Numbered from the stretch's first letter, positions 19,230 to 28,675 are shown. The stretch is 64,000 bases of DNA from an uncultured Planktomarina sp. (GCA_943788425.1 CALSQF010000012.1:27126-91125); one strand, 5' to 3'. Program-made: numbers and translations. Notes: generated by a model not told the origin, from the letters alone.

Positions 19230-20123
19230 ATGTCACATCAAGAACAACGAGACTTAATTCAGGCCGGCCAAGGCTTTATTGCCGCTTTGGATCAAAGCGG
19301 TGGGTCGACCCCCAAAGCTCTGGCTGCCTATGGGGTTGATGCGAAAGCCTTCTCCAGTGATGCAGAAATGTTTGATATGATCCACGCGATGCGCAGCCGG
19401 ATTGTGCGCTCTTCTGACTTCACAGGCAGCAAAGTGGTCGGCGCGATTCTCTTCGAAGATACGATGGATCGGGATTTCGATGGGCAACCGGCGCCGCAAT
19501 ATTTGTGGCAGCAACGTGGCGTTGTGCCATTTTTGAAGGTCGACAAGGGCCTGCAAGACACAGCCGAAGACGTGCAATTGCTCAAACCGATGCCGGATCT
19601 GGACAGTGTTTTGCAGCGCGCCGCAGCATTGGGCATTTTTGGCACAAAGATGCGCTCTGTTATTCATGGTGCCAACCGCGAGGGCATCTCGCAAATTGTT
19701 GCGGAGCAATTTGAGATTGGCGCGCAGATCATCGCCCAGGGTCTGACACCTATTCTGGAGCCAGAAATTTCAATCACAATTGCGGATAAGCCAGACGCAG
19801 AAAATATTTTGCGCGATACGCTCTTGAGCCATCTCGATGCTCTGCCCGCCGATCAAACGGTGATGCTCAAACTCACACTGCCCGAAACGGCCAATCTTTA
19901 CAGCAGCCTTTGCCAACACCCGCGCGTTCTGTCGGTTGTCGCGCTGTCAGGTGGCTATAGCCGCGCAGAGGCCAATGCGCGCCTGTCCAAAAACAGCAAG
20001 ATGATTGCCAGCTTCTCCCGCGCCCTCACCGAAGGGCTATCTGCAGACCAAACAGATGCGGAGTTTGATCGAACCCTGGGGCAAACCATAGATGAGATCT
20101 ACCGCGCCTCAATCGCAGGATAA
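19230..20123 (+). CDS. Class I fructose-bisphosphate aldolase
   Basis: Interconverts fructose-1,6-bisphosphate with glyceraldehyde-3-phosphate and dihydroxyacetone phosphate through a Schiff base. The 297-residue protein has the class I markers ALDQSGGSTPKALAAYG near the N-terminus, VVPFLKVDKGLQ, and TPILEPEISI, which supply the lysines and glutamates of the active site. No zinc-ligand motif of class II enzymes is seen. It follows pgk by 109 bp; no clear promoter or terminator was found in that spacer. Confidence 0.92.
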   Translation: MSHQEQRDLIQAGQGFIAALDQSGGSTPKALAAYGVDAKAFSSDAEMFDMIHAMRSRIVRSSDFTGSKVVGAILFEDTMDRDFDGQPAPQYLWQQRGVVPFLKVDKGLQDTAEDVQLLKPMPDLDSVLQRAAALGIFGTKMRSVIHGANREGISQIVAEQFEIGAQIIAQGLTPILEPEISITIADKPDAENILRDTLLSHLDALPADQTVMLKLTLPETANLYSSLCQHPRVLSVVALSGGYSRAEANARLSKNSKMIASFSRALTEGLSADQTDAEFDRTLGQTIDEIYRASIAG

Positions 20124-20211
20124 AATTTAAAAGAAAAACGAATCAGGGGATTCACAAGGATCGCCTGACGTGTCATACTGCTTAAAAGCCCGTGAGAGGC
20201 ATAGGCAATAC

Positions 20212-20511
20212 ATGAGACAGCGCAGCATCCCTTCAGTTGGCCCTCTGGCCGTGACATTTGTGTCGCTGACATTGGCCGCCTATTTCATATTTTCCGCCAT
20301 TCAAGGCGATTACGGCATTTTGCGCCGCGCAGCCTACCAAGCAGAAGCCGATGAGTTGCAGCAAAAATTGAGCACAGTGCAACGTTCAATTTCTCAACTG
20401 GAAAACAAAACTCTGCGCCTGTCAGATCACTATTTAGATCTTGATCTCTTGGACCAACAGGCTCGTGATGTTCTAGGCTTCATTCGCCCCGATGAAATCG
20501 TCATCCAGTAA
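20212..20511 (+). CDS. FtsB/DivIC-type septum formation initiator protein
   Basis: A 99-residue bitopic membrane protein: a short cytoplasmic start (MRQRSIPSVGPL), one transmembrane helix (about residues 12-30, VTFVSLTLAAYFIFSAI) and a periplasmic coiled coil (about 45-75, ADELQQKLSTVQRSISQLEN). This is the build of FtsB, which joins FtsL and FtsQ in the divisome. A GTG at 20170 would extend it by 14 residues, but ATG 20212 places the helix better. It sits just upstream of pdhA, a position usual in alphaproteobacteria. Confidence 0.82.
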   Translation: MRQRSIPSVGPLAVTFVSLTLAAYFIFSAIQGDYGILRRAAYQAEADELQQKLSTVQRSISQLENKTLRLSDHYLDLDLLDQQARDVLGFIRPDEIVIQ

Positions 20512-20580
20512 ATCAATCTAATTACCTCAATTAATTATATAAAATAAATTGTTCACATTGGCAATCAACCTGTGATAAAG

Positions 20581-20602
20581 AATAGTTTAACGCTAAACTA
20601 TT
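20581..20602 (+). promoter_or_regulatory. Perfect palindrome in the pdhA leader
   Basis: AATAGTTTA-ACGC-TAAACTATT has 9-bp perfect arms and a 4-base spacer. It ends 14 bp before the pdhA start codon, directly ahead of the GAGG ribosome-binding site. It could be a repressor operator or an mRNA hairpin controlling translation. I do not recognise the binding protein. Confidence 0.5.
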
Positions 20603-20616
20603 TTTACGAGGTCCCG

Positions 20617-21615
20617 ATGGCGGCTAAAAAAACAAGCAAGACAAATGTCTCGAAGGACGATTTGCTGCATTACTACCGCGAAATGCTGCTGATCCGGCGA
20701 TTTGAAGAGAAGGCCGGCCAGCTCTATGGCATGGGTTTGATTGGTGGCTTTTGTCATCTCTACATCGGTCAAGAAGCAGTTGTGGTGGGACTCGAAGCGG
20801 CAGCAGAGGAAGGCGACAAGCGCGTGACATCCTACCGCGATCACGGCCATATGCTGGCCTGTGGCATGGAAGCCAACGGCGTTATGGCCGAGCTGACCGG
20901 TCGCAGCGGCGGATATTCCAAAGGCAAAGGCGGCTCGATGCATATGTTCTCGAAAGAGAAGCATTTCTACGGCGGTCACGGCATTGTGGGAGCGCAGGTG
21001 CCCATCGGTGCAGGCCTGGCATTTGCCGATAAATATCTCGGCAATGGCCGGGTAACCTTTGCATATTTCGGAGATGGCGCAGCCAATCAGGGCCAGGTTT
21101 ACGAAACGTTCAACATGGCAGCGCTTTGGGATCTTCCAGTGGTTTTTGTGATTGAAAACAACCAATACGCCATGGGCACATCACAGCAACGCTCCACTTC
21201 ATCCGCAGAAATCTACGAACGTGGCCGCGCCTTTGGCATTCCGGGCGAAGCGATTGATGGCATGGATGTTTTGGCGGTAAAAGCCGCTGGCGAGACGGCC
21301 GTTGCGCATTGCCGCTCTGGCAAGGGCCCCTATATACTTGAGATCAAAACCTACCGCTACCGCGGCCACTCAATGTCCGATCCCGCCAAATACCGGACAC
21401 GCGAAGAGGTCCAGAAAATTCGTGAAGAAAAAGACGCCATTGAACATGTGCGCGATCTGCTCCTGACCAGTAAACATTGCAGCGAAGAGGATCTCAAGGC
21501 GATCGATAAGGACATCAAAGCCGTGGTCAACGAAAGCGCGGAATTTGCAAAACAAAGCCCAGAACCGGCTTTGGATGAACTTTGGACAGATATTTATGCA
21601 CAGGCGGAGGCTTAA
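20617..21615 (+). CDS. pdhA: Pyruvate dehydrogenase E1 component, alpha subunit
   Basis: The thiamine-diphosphate-dependent E1 alpha chain, which decarboxylates pyruvate in the PDH complex. The chosen start (ATG 20617, MAAKKTSKTNVSKDDLL, 332 residues) has GAGG nearby. Conserved parts are LIGGFCHLYIGQEAVVVGL, the RDHGHMLACG region, GKGGSMHMF, and the ThDP/Mg motif GDGAANQGQVYETFNMAALW. A C-terminal TYRYRGHSMSDPAKYR holds the phosphorylation-loop equivalent. It is followed by pdhB after 3 bp and by pdhC, and preceded by a palindromic leader. Confidence 0.96.
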   Translation: MAAKKTSKTNVSKDDLLHYYREMLLIRRFEEKAGQLYGMGLIGGFCHLYIGQEAVVVGLEAAAEEGDKRVTSYRDHGHMLACGMEANGVMAELTGRSGGYSKGKGGSMHMFSKEKHFYGGHGIVGAQVPIGAGLAFADKYLGNGRVTFAYFGDGAANQGQVYETFNMAALWDLPVVFVIENNQYAMGTSQQRSTSSAEIYERGRAFGIPGEAIDGMDVLAVKAAGETAVAHCRSGKGPYILEIKTYRYRGHSMSDPAKYRTREEVQKIREEKDAIEHVRDLLLTSKHCSEEDLKAIDKDIKAVVNESAEFAKQSPEPALDELWTDIYAQAEA

Positions 21616-21618
21616 CCC

Positions 21619-22992
21619 ATGGCGATTGAAATTTTGATGCCCGCACTGTCCCCTACAATGGAAGAAGGCACCCTGGCCAAATGGCTGGTTGCTGAAGGTG
21701 ATAAGGTCAGTTCAGGCGATATCCTGGCTGAAATTGAAACCGACAAAGCAACAATGGAATTCGAAGCGGTTGATGAGGGAGTAATTGGCAAACTGTTGAT
21801 TGCGGAAGGAACGGCCAATGTGGCTGTCAACTCTGCCATTGCCGTTTTGCTTGACGAGGGCGAGAGCCTATCTGATGCCGCCTCCCCGGCCCAGACGGCC
21901 GCCCCAGCAGCCAGCGCTGCTGCGCAAACGCCGGCAGCGCCAACCAGCGCATCTGCGCAAGCCCCCGTTGCTGTGCAGGTCGTCGAACATGATGTGCCGG
22001 CCGGCACGTCATTTAAAAGCCTGACCGTGCGCGAAGCCATTCGCGAAGCCATGTCCGAGGAGATGCGCTCTGATGAGACGGTCTACCTCATGGGTGAAGA
22101 GGTGGCAGAATATCAAGGCGCTTATAAGATCTCGCAAGGTATGCTCGATGAGTTCGGATCCAAACGCGTGATTGATACGCCAATTACCGAGCATGGGTTT
22201 GCCGGCATTGCTGTCGGTGCCGCCTTTGGTGGGCTAAAGCCTGTTGTCGAATTTATGACCTTCAACTTCGCCATGCAGGCGATGGATCATATCATCAACT
22301 CTGCGGCCAAAACCCTCTATATGTCCGGTGGTCAGATGGGCGCGCCGATGGTATTCCGTGGCCCCAATGGGGCAGCGGCCCGCGTCGGAGCGCAGCATAG
22401 CCAAGACTATGCGGCCTGGTATGCCCATATCCCTGGGCTGAAAGTCGTGATGCCATATTCGGCAGATGATGCCAAAGGTCTGCTCAAATCAGCCATTCGC
22501 GATCCCAACCCGGTGATCTTTTTGGAGAATGAAATTCTCTATGGCCAGAGCTTCCAAGTCCCAGACTTGCCCGATTACACCGTGCCTCTTGGCAAGGCGC
22601 GCATCTGGCGCGAGGGCAATGACATCACATTGGTCAGCTTCGGCATTGGGATGAAATATGCGCTGGAAGCCGCAGATCAACTGGCTGAGATGGGCGTCAG
22701 TGCGGAAGTTATTGACCTACGCTGTTTACGTCCTTTGGACACCGCCACGGTGGTGAACTCTGTGAAAAAGACCAATCGCTGCGTCACCATCGAAGAAGGG
22801 TTCCCGGTCTGCTCTATTGGCAGCCATATCTCCTCTGTTCTGATGCAGGAGGCTTTTGATTATCTCGATGCCCCCGTTATAACCTGCACAGGCAAAGACG
22901 TTCCCATGCCCTATGCGGCCAATCTTGAGAAACTTGCCCTGGTCACCACGGATGAAGTGATGACGGCGGCCAAATCTGTCCTCTACCGTTAA
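21619..22992 (+). CDS. pdhB: Pyruvate dehydrogenase E1 component, beta subunit with lipoyl domain
   Basis: The E1 beta chain fused to an N-terminal lipoyl domain, the alphaproteobacterial form. The lipoyl domain covers about residues 1-78, with the lysine in [15 protein letters not shown]. An Ala/Pro-rich linker spans about 95-125, and the transketolase-like beta chain starts near [13 protein letters not shown] (about 140). The fold is marked by [20 protein letters not shown] and [10 protein letters not shown]. At 457 residues it is the length expected for the fusion. Its lipoyl domain is nearly identical to the one at the start of pdhC. Confidence 0.96.
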   Translation: MAIEILMPALSPTMEEGTLAKWLVAEGDKVSSGDILAEIETDKATMEFEAVDEGVIGKLLIAEGTANVAVNSAIAVLLDEGESLSDAASPAQTAAPAASAAAQTPAAPTSASAQAPVAVQVVEHDVPAGTSFKSLTVREAIREAMSEEMRSDETVYLMGEEVAEYQGAYKISQGMLDEFGSKRVIDTPITEHGFAGIAVGAAFGGLKPVVEFMTFNFAMQAMDHIINSAAKTLYMSGGQMGAPMVFRGPNGAAARVGAQHSQDYAAWYAHIPGLKVVMPYSADDAKGLLKSAIRDPNPVIFLENEILYGQSFQVPDLPDYTVPLGKARIWREGNDITLVSFGIGMKYALEAADQLAEMGVSAEVIDLRCLRPLDTATVVNSVKKTNRCVTIEEGFPVCSIGSHISSVLMQEAFDYLDAPVITCTGKDVPMPYAANLEKLALVTTDEVMTAAKSVLYR

Positions 22993-23002
22993 GGAGCGCC
23001 CC

Positions 23003-24319
23003 ATGGCACTTGAAATTCTTATGCCGGCCCTATCGCCCACGATGGAAGAGGGAACCCTGGCCAAATGGTTGGTTGCTGAAGGGGATCGGGTTCAATCTGG
23101 CGATCTTTTGGCTGAAATTGAAACCGACAAAGCGACAATGGAGTTTGAAGCCGTTGATGAGGGCGTCATCGGCAAACTCTTGGTGGCCGAAGGCACTGCG
23201 AATGTGAAGGTCAATTCGGCCATCGCCATTTTGCTCGAAGAGGGTGATGCGGCGGATGCAACCGCCTCGCCGCCAGCTCAAAGTACCGCAGCCGCTGCTC
23301 CTGTGGCCGCAGAGGAGAGCACAGCTCATGCGCCAGCTCCAAGCGCGCCACCCAGTGCCGCGCCTGCCGCCATGAGCTCGAATGACGGCACACGCATTTT
23401 CGCCTCCCCCCTGGCGCGGCGCATTGCTGCCGATCAAGGGTTGGATCTGACGCAGATCAGCGGATCTGGGCCCAAAGGGCGAATTGTCAAAGCCGATGTG
23501 AGTGGCGTCCCTGCCGCAGCCGCAGCCTCCTCTGCCGCCGCAGCGCCCCTCGCCGGCGCTCCCGGCCCCGCAGCCTCACTGCCCAGCTCCGCAAGTGCCG
23601 CCAGCGTGGAGGCACTTTATCAGGGTCGCAGCTATAAAACCGTATCTTTGGATGGGATGCGCAGGGTGATTGCCGACCGGTTGACCGAAGCCAAGCAAAC
23701 CGTCCCGCATTTCTACCTCCGCCGTGACATTCAGCTCGACAATCTGCTCAAGCTGCGCAGTGAGGTGAACGCGGGGCTTGCAGCTCGAGGTGTGAAGCTC
23801 TCGGTGAATGATTTTATCATCAAAGCCTGCGCCATGGCGCTGCAAAGCGTTCCGGCGGCCAATGCAGTTTGGGCCGGTGACCGCGTTTTGCAGATGGAAG
23901 CGTCAGATATCTCTGTCGCCGTTGCCATTCAGGGGGGATTGTTCACTCCGGTCCTGCTGGACGCTGACAGCAAATCTTTGTCAAAATTAGCGGTTGAGAT
24001 GAAAGATCTCGCCGCCCGCGCCCGCAGCCGCAAATTGGCGCCCCATGAATATCAGGGTGGCAGTTTCTCGATCTCAAATCTCGGCATGATGGGCATTGAT
24101 AACTTTGATGCGGTGATCAACCCGCCGCAAGGGGCCATTCTCGCGGTCGGAGCTGGCAAAAAACGCCCAGTTGTGGACGCAGATGGCACGCTGAGCGTGG
24201 CAACTGTCATGTCCGTGACCATGTCCGTGGATCACCGGGTGATTGACGGGGCTTTAGGCGCCGAATTGCTCGATGCGATTGTTCACAATCTGGAGCATCC
24301 CCTGTCTATGCTGGCGTAA
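23003..24319 (+). CDS. pdhC: Dihydrolipoyllysine acetyltransferase, E2 of pyruvate dehydrogenase
   Basis: Transfers the acetyl group from lipoamide to CoA and forms the PDH core. Domains in order are: lipoyl (about 1-78, lysine in [12 protein letters not shown]), a long Ala/Pro linker, the E1/E3-binding domain (about 130-165, [20 protein letters not shown]), a second linker, and the catalytic domain from about 210 with the active-site [14 protein letters not shown]. The 438 residues fit a single-lipoyl E2. It closes the operon and is followed by a strong terminator; no E3 (lpd) gene is attached. Confidence 0.96.
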   Translation: MALEILMPALSPTMEEGTLAKWLVAEGDRVQSGDLLAEIETDKATMEFEAVDEGVIGKLLVAEGTANVKVNSAIAILLEEGDAADATASPPAQSTAAAAPVAAEESTAHAPAPSAPPSAAPAAMSSNDGTRIFASPLARRIAADQGLDLTQISGSGPKGRIVKADVSGVPAAAAASSAAAAPLAGAPGPAASLPSSASAASVEALYQGRSYKTVSLDGMRRVIADRLTEAKQTVPHFYLRRDIQLDNLLKLRSEVNAGLAARGVKLSVNDFIIKACAMALQSVPAANAVWAGDRVLQMEASDISVAVAIQGGLFTPVLLDADSKSLSKLAVEMKDLAARARSRKLAPHEYQGGSFSISNLGMMGIDNFDAVINPPQGAILAVGAGKKRPVVDADGTLSVATVMSVTMSVDHRVIDGALGAELLDAIVHNLEHPLSMLA

Positions 24320-24338
24320 GCGCTGGCTCATAATCACC

Positions 24339-24377
24339 AAAAAACCCGGCCCAGCCAATGCTGCGTCGGGTTTTTTT
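24339..24377. terminator. Bidirectional terminator between pdhC and cysE
   Basis: AAAAAACCCG and CGGGTTTTTTT flank a GC-containing loop (24349-24366). The A-run on one side and the T-run on the other let it end both the pdh transcript and the opposing cysE transcript. Confidence 0.78.
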
Positions 24378-24402
24378 ATGACACTGCGTGCCCTTGGGCC
24401 GC

Positions 24403-25200
24403 TCAACCTAGGAGTTGATCCATGGTGATGGAAGGTTGCTCACAACCAGCCTCTCCGACAATCTTTGCAGGAACCCCAGCAACTGTTTTGCAAGGCGGCA
24501 CCTCATGGAGCACCACAGAGCCAGCGGCAATCCGGCTGCAATGGCCAACTTTGATATTGCCCAAAACCTTTGCCCCCGCCCCAATCAAAACACCATTGCC
24601 GATCTTTGGGTGACGTTCATCATCTTGCTTGCCCGTGCCGCCCAAAGTTACCGAGTGCAGCATTGATACATTATCTCCCACCACAGCCGTCTCACCGATC
24701 ACGATCGAATGCGCGTGATCAATCATAAGCCCGCGTCCGATAACGGCTGCGGGATGAATATCAATGCCAAAGACTTCTGAAATTCGAGATTGGAAAAAAT
24801 ACGCCAGATCTTTGCGCCCGTCGCACCAGAGGGCATGGCCAACGCGATAGGCTTGAATAGCTTGGAAGCCCTTGAAAAACAACAAAGGCTGAGTCAAATT
24901 ATGGCAGGCTGGATCACGTTCACGTACCGCCATGAGATCGGCGCGCGAATAGGCCCCCAGACCCTCAGATTGGATGGTGTGATCAGCAATTTCGCGCAGC
25001 ATTTGCTCTGGCATTTCTGCTGACGCCAGCTTCAGCGCAATACGGTAGGACAGGGCTTGCTCCAAGCTGCTGTGATGCAGAATGCTGGAATGGATCATAG
25101 CGCCTAAGAGCGGCTCCTGCGCCAATGCGCTTTGCGCTTGCCGCAGCATTTTATCCCAAACCGGGTCTATGGTCTCCAATTGCGCTGCTGTTTGTGCCAT
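24403..25200 (-). CDS. cysE: Serine O-acetyltransferase
   Basis: Acetylates serine from acetyl-CoA, the first step of cysteine synthesis. The 265-residue protein has an N-terminal helical domain (DPVWDKMLRQAQSAL to about 140) and a left-handed beta-helix of hexapeptide repeats (FGIDIHPAAVIGRGLMIDHA, TAVVGDNVSMLHSVTLGGTG, HPKIGNGVLIGAGAKVLGNI). The DIHPAA and DHAHSIVIGE catalytic stretches are intact. It ends with VGEAGCEQPSITMDQLL. It is monocistronic between two convergent or parallel units; a weak promoter match lies at 25234-25261. Confidence 0.95.
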   Translation of the reverse strand: MAQTAAQLETIDPVWDKMLRQAQSALAQEPLLGAMIHSSILHHSSLEQALSYRIALKLASAEMPEQMLREIADHTIQSEGLGAYSRADLMAVRERDPACHNLTQPLLFFKGFQAIQAYRVGHALWCDGRKDLAYFFQSRISEVFGIDIHPAAVIGRGLMIDHAHSIVIGETAVVGDNVSMLHSVTLGGTGKQDDERHPKIGNGVLIGAGAKVLGNIKVGHCSRIAAGSVVLHEVPPCKTVAGVPAKIVGEAGCEQPSITMDQLLG

Positions 25201-25233
25201 GGGTCAATCCTCTGGTAGGGCTTTGTTTCCCAT

Positions 25234-25261
25234 TACATAGGCAGATTACCAAACTTATCAA
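25234..25261 (-). promoter_or_regulatory. Possible promoter of cysE
   Basis: On the minus strand TTGATA (25261-25256) and TATGTA (25239-25234) are spaced by 16 bases, 34 bp before the cysE start. The -35 is good and the -10 is weak. The rest of the 25201-25405 spacer shows only short hairpins, for example AGGCAG-CCT-CTGCCT near 25350. Confidence 0.3.
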
Positions 25262-25405
25262 CCTATCTGCCCAGATGTTTCACCTGACACAGGCGACCGG
25301 GGCCACTCGGAATTCTTGAAAAGACCTCGGCATCACCCGAGCCGCCCAGGCAGCCTCTGCCTTCCCTGCGTGCTGACCTGGCATGTTTTAGAGATCTTTG
25401 AGGCA

Positions 25406-25655
25406 TTAAGCAGTGAACCGAAATTTGCGAAACAAGCCAGGACCAAAACTTTCAGAAAGCTGCGCCACTTGCAGCTCTAACACGCCATGCGCGCCATCGG
25501 CGGAGCGCATCGCAGCGCTGTAGCGCCATTGGGCTTGACTGACCTCTTCTTGGCGCAACAGCTGGGCACCGCATCGCGGCATCCGTGCTTTACAGTGGTA
25601 TGCGAGGAGTTTGGCCCAAAGGTGTAAAACCTTTAAAACCTTTGCGAGCGGTCAC
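25406..25655 (-). pseudogene. Probable decayed small gene downstream of mltG
   Basis: Two minus-strand frames follow mltG. The first starts at GTG 25655, 18 bp after the mltG stop and with an AAGG upstream, and reads VTARKGFKGFTPLGQTPRIPL before a stop at 25590-25592. The second, in another frame, runs to a stop at 25406-25408 and has protein-like composition (QLLRQEEVSQAQWRYSAAMR, then GVLELQVAQLSESFGPGLF). Together they would give about 80 residues if one indel were repaired. I do not recognise the family. Alternatively the second frame is a real 58-residue gene starting at ATG 25582. Confidence 0.4.
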
Positions 25656-25673
25656 ATTGACAAAGCCTTACGG

Positions 25674-26819
25674 CTATCGGGATGCTTCAATTTTGCGCCA
25701 AGCGGCAACATTGCGATTGTGCTCTTTGAGAGTCACCGCAAAGGCATGGCCACCGGTACCGTCGGCTACGAAAAATATAAAATCCGTCTCGGCCGGTTTC
25801 AGCGCCGCTTGCAAGCTGGCCAAGCCCGGATTGGCAATAGGCGTTGGCGGCAGACCACGGTTTACATAGGTGTTCCAAGGGGTGTCTTTGCGCAGTTCGC
25901 TTTTGCGCAGACCCCGGCCCAAGGGTCCCTTGCCCAGGGTCACCCCATAAATAACAGTGGGATCCGTTTGCAGCGGCATGCCCTTTTCCAATCTATTGGC
26001 AAAAACCGAGGCCACTGTGAAACGTTCATCGGCCACACCAGTCTCTTTTTCTATGATGGACGCTAAGATCAGCAGCTCCTCCATCGTCTCAACGGGTGTG
26101 ATATCACGGCGCTGCGCCCAAACCTCTGCCAGGCGGCGCTCTTGCGCCTGCAGCATCCGCGCGAGCAGGTCTTGGCGCAGATCGCCAGCTTTGATCTCGT
26201 AGCTGTCCGGTGCCAAGGTGCCCTCTGCGGGGATCTGTGCTATATCACCCGTCAAAATGTCGATGGCTTTGAGGGCTTCGACCACTTGCCAACTGGTTGT
26301 GCCCTCTGCGATTGCAAGCCGAATGCGCGTATCGCCTTGGTCAATCACCCGGAGATAGGCCTCCGGTGCTGTGTCCTCAGCGGGGGTAAAACGCGCAACT
26401 TCCGCATAGCTATTCAACACTGGATCCAATTCCCGCACCAAAACCGTGCTGCGTGTGACCCCCACGCGATAGACCACCTCCGTGCCACAGGTATTGCGGC
26501 CACTGGTAGTGATTTGGTCTGCAATTTCCGCCATAGACGCGCCCGCCGGGATCAAGAAACTACCAGCTTTGAGGCGGCCAGATCTATCGGTATAATCGGC
26601 TCCGATATTGAACAATTCTTTGCTTCGAACCGCGCCCTTATCCCGCAAATAAACGGAAATTTTCTGCATCGAGCTGCCGGGCTCGACTTTGAGGCAAATG
26701 GCCTCTGTCAAGGGGCCAGTTTTGTAATACTCCGCTTTGAGAAGCGTCATGACCCCGCCAATCAGGAAGAGACCGATAACAATCAAGGTTATTGCATTGG
26801 ACGCAATATTTCGCCACAT
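25674..26819 (-). CDS. mltG: Endolytic murein transglycosylase MltG
   Basis: A membrane-anchored lytic transglycosylase that cuts new glycan strands and sets peptidoglycan chain length. The start at ATG 26819 (MWRNIASNAITLIVIGLFLI, 381 residues) lies one base after the fabF stop. It gives one transmembrane helix at about residues 8-28. The YceG domain follows, with LASIIEKETGVADERFTVASVF carrying the catalytic glutamate, then MPLQTDPTVIYGV, NTYVNRGLPPTPIANPG and the FVADGTGGHAFAVTLKEHN end. The fabF-mltG order is typical of alphaproteobacteria. Confidence 0.94.
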   Translation of the reverse strand: MWRNIASNAITLIVIGLFLIGGVMTLLKAEYYKTGPLTEAICLKVEPGSSMQKISVYLRDKGAVRSKELFNIGADYTDRSGRLKAGSFLIPAGASMAEIADQITTSGRNTCGTEVVYRVGVTRSTVLVRELDPVLNSYAEVARFTPAEDTAPEAYLRVIDQGDTRIRLAIAEGTTSWQVVEALKAIDILTGDIAQIPAEGTLAPDSYEIKAGDLRQDLLARMLQAQERRLAEVWAQRRDITPVETMEELLILASIIEKETGVADERFTVASVFANRLEKGMPLQTDPTVIYGVTLGKGPLGRGLRKSELRKDTPWNTYVNRGLPPTPIANPGLASLQAALKPAETDFIFFVADGTGGHAFAVTLKEHNRNVAAWRKIEASR

Positions 26820-26820
26820 A

Positions 26821-28080
26821 TTATGCAAATTTCCCGAAAATGACGCTGGCATTTGTGCCGCCAAAACCGAAAGAATTGGACAGAGCAACATTGATTTGGC
26901 GTTCTACCTTGGCATTTGGTGCCAGATCAATCGGTGTCTCCACCGCAGGGTTGTCCAGATTGATGGTCGGAGGGGCAACTTGATCGCGAATGGCCAGAAT
27001 GCTGAAGATCGCCTCAATTGCGCCCGCCGCGCCCAGCAAATGGCCGGTGGATGATTTGGTGGATGACATGGTCACACCAGAGGCTGCATCGCCCAATAAA
27101 CGCTCCACCGCGCTCAGTTCAATGGTATCGGCCATCGTCGATGTGCCATGCGCATTGATATAATCAATCGCCTGGGGCTCGAGGCCCGCATTTTTCAGGG
27201 CCGCTCGCATAGACCGCTCGCCGCCCTCACCGGTTTCGGATGGGGCGGTGATATGATAGGCGTCACCAGACATGCCATAGCCTAAAACCTCTGCGTAAAT
27301 TTTCGCACCGCGCGCTTTGGCATGCTCCAGCTCTTCAAGGACAACCACACCGGCCCCCTCACCCATCACAAAGCCATCTCTGTCCGCATCATAGGGGCGG
27401 CTGGCCTTTGTTGGGTCCGTTTCTGACTTAGTCGACAGAGCTTTGCAGGCATTAAATCCAGCGATACCAATCTCACAGATTGAGCTTTCAGCGCCGCCTG
27501 CCACCATAACATCCGCATCACCAAACATGATCAAACGGCTGGCATCGCCAATGGCATGTGCACCGGTCGAGCAGGCCGTTACAACCGCATGATTCGGCCC
27601 CTTAAATCCATATTTGATGCTCACCTGTCCCGAGACCAGATTGATCAATGCCCCTGGAATAAAGAATGGCGAAACCCGCCGCGGACCTTTTTTGTCAATC
27701 AACAAAGCCGTATCTGCAATGGTTTGCAAACCGCCTATACCGGATCCGATCATCACGCCGGTACGGACACGATCCGTATCTGCCTGAGGCATCCATCCAC
27801 TGTCCTGCACAGCTTGCTGGGCGGCGGCCATTCCGAAAAGAATGAAATCGTCAATTTTTCGCCGTTCTTTGGGCTCCAAATACGCATTGCCATTAAAGGT
27901 GCCATTCGTGCCATCGCCCAGTGGCACTTCGCAGGCGTATTTCGTAACCACATTCCTGGTATCAAATTTCTCAATCATCCCTGCACCGGAGGCTCCTGCG
28001 AGCAAACGCTCCCAGGTCGCTTCAACCCCATCCGCCAAAGGCGATACCATTCCAAGCCCAGTTACCACGACACGACGCAT
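26821..28080 (-). CDS. fabF: 3-oxoacyl-[acyl-carrier-protein] synthase II
   Basis: Elongates acyl-ACP by condensation with malonyl-ACP. The start at ATG 28080 (MRRVVVTGLGMVSPLADG, 419 residues) has GGAG upstream. The catalytic triad is visible: Cys in TACSTGAHAIG, His in INAHGTSTMADTIE, and His in SSTKSSTGHLLGAAGAIEA. The C-terminal NSFGFGGTNASVIF is characteristic. It lies downstream of acpP in the usual fabD-fabG-acpP-fabF order, separated from acpP by a terminator-like hairpin and about 140 bp. Confidence 0.96.
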   Translation of the reverse strand: MRRVVVTGLGMVSPLADGVEATWERLLAGASGAGMIEKFDTRNVVTKYACEVPLGDGTNGTFNGNAYLEPKERRKIDDFILFGMAAAQQAVQDSGWMPQADTDRVRTGVMIGSGIGGLQTIADTALLIDKKGPRRVSPFFIPGALINLVSGQVSIKYGFKGPNHAVVTACSTGAHAIGDASRLIMFGDADVMVAGGAESSICEIGIAGFNACKALSTKSETDPTKASRPYDADRDGFVMGEGAGVVVLEELEHAKARGAKIYAEVLGYGMSGDAYHITAPSETGEGGERSMRAALKNAGLEPQAIDYINAHGTSTMADTIELSAVERLLGDAASGVTMSSTKSSTGHLLGAAGAIEAIFSILAIRDQVAPPTINLDNPAVETPIDLAPNAKVERQINVALSNSFGFGGTNASVIFGKFA

Positions 28081-28173
28081 CTTGATCTCCAATTTTGATC
28101 TCGGGTCAATTATGATCTAAACCTGTCCATAGGTCAGCCCCCAATTTTGGAATAATTACCGGGGGTACAAATG

Positions 28174-28199
28174 AAAACGGCACCCAAAGAGGATGCCGC
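28174..28199 (-). terminator. Hairpin terminator after acpP
   Basis: Read on the minus strand, GGCATCC-TCTTT-GGGTGCC forms a 7-bp stem with one wobble pair, followed by GTTTTC. It lies just after the acpP stop and before fabF. It is probably a partial terminator that lets acpP be made in excess of fabF. Confidence 0.55.
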
Positions 28200-28222
28200 A
28201 ATCGAAATTCAAGGTGCTGAAA

Positions 28223-28456
28223 TTAAACGGCTTCAGAGATATGCTTGACAGCGTCACCGAATGTTTGGATTGTTTCCGCAGCATCATCGGGAATTTCAAT
28301 TCCAAACTCTTCTTCGAAAGCCATAACCAGTTCAACTGTGTCCAGGCTATCTGCGCCGAGGTCATCGATGAAAGAAGCATTATCAACAACTTTATCTTCC
28401 TCAACACCCAGGTGTTCTACAACAATTTTTTTAACACGGTCAGCGACTTCGCTCAT
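28223..28456 (-). CDS. acpP: Acyl carrier protein
   Basis: The carrier for growing fatty-acyl chains, loaded with 4'-phosphopantetheine on the serine of [20 protein letters not shown]. The 77-residue acidic protein begins [20 protein letters not shown] and has the four-helix ACP pattern. It lies between fabG and fabF, with its own terminator downstream and a 219-bp leader region upstream that probably contains its promoter. Confidence 0.97.
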   Translation of the reverse strand: MSEVADRVKKIVVEHLGVEEDKVVDNASFIDDLGADSLDTVELVMAFEEEFGIEIPDDAAETIQTFGDAVKHISEAV

Positions 28457-28675
28457 ATCTCAGATCCTTATTCATTCCGGGGCTTGCGCCCGTTGTTCTC
28501 CGCACAACTTGCGGTCTTGATGTGCTTCAACATCGAAGCGGTAGATCCCCGGTTTGCCACAGGGGGCCGATGTGAACACGAAAAGGTGCAAATCACGTCG
28601 TTGCGCCGGCTATAGCACAGGATGGCCGGGGGGCAAATGTTTTGTCACCGGCAATTCGAAATCGGCAAAAAACCT

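Noticed and set aside
25319-25345. AAGACCTCGGCATCACCCGAG as a fourth copy of the dispersed repeat
   Set aside because: Only the first part resembles the repeat; the conserved core (CCATAA, TTTGCCCGATGGCAA, ACCGGGC) is absent.
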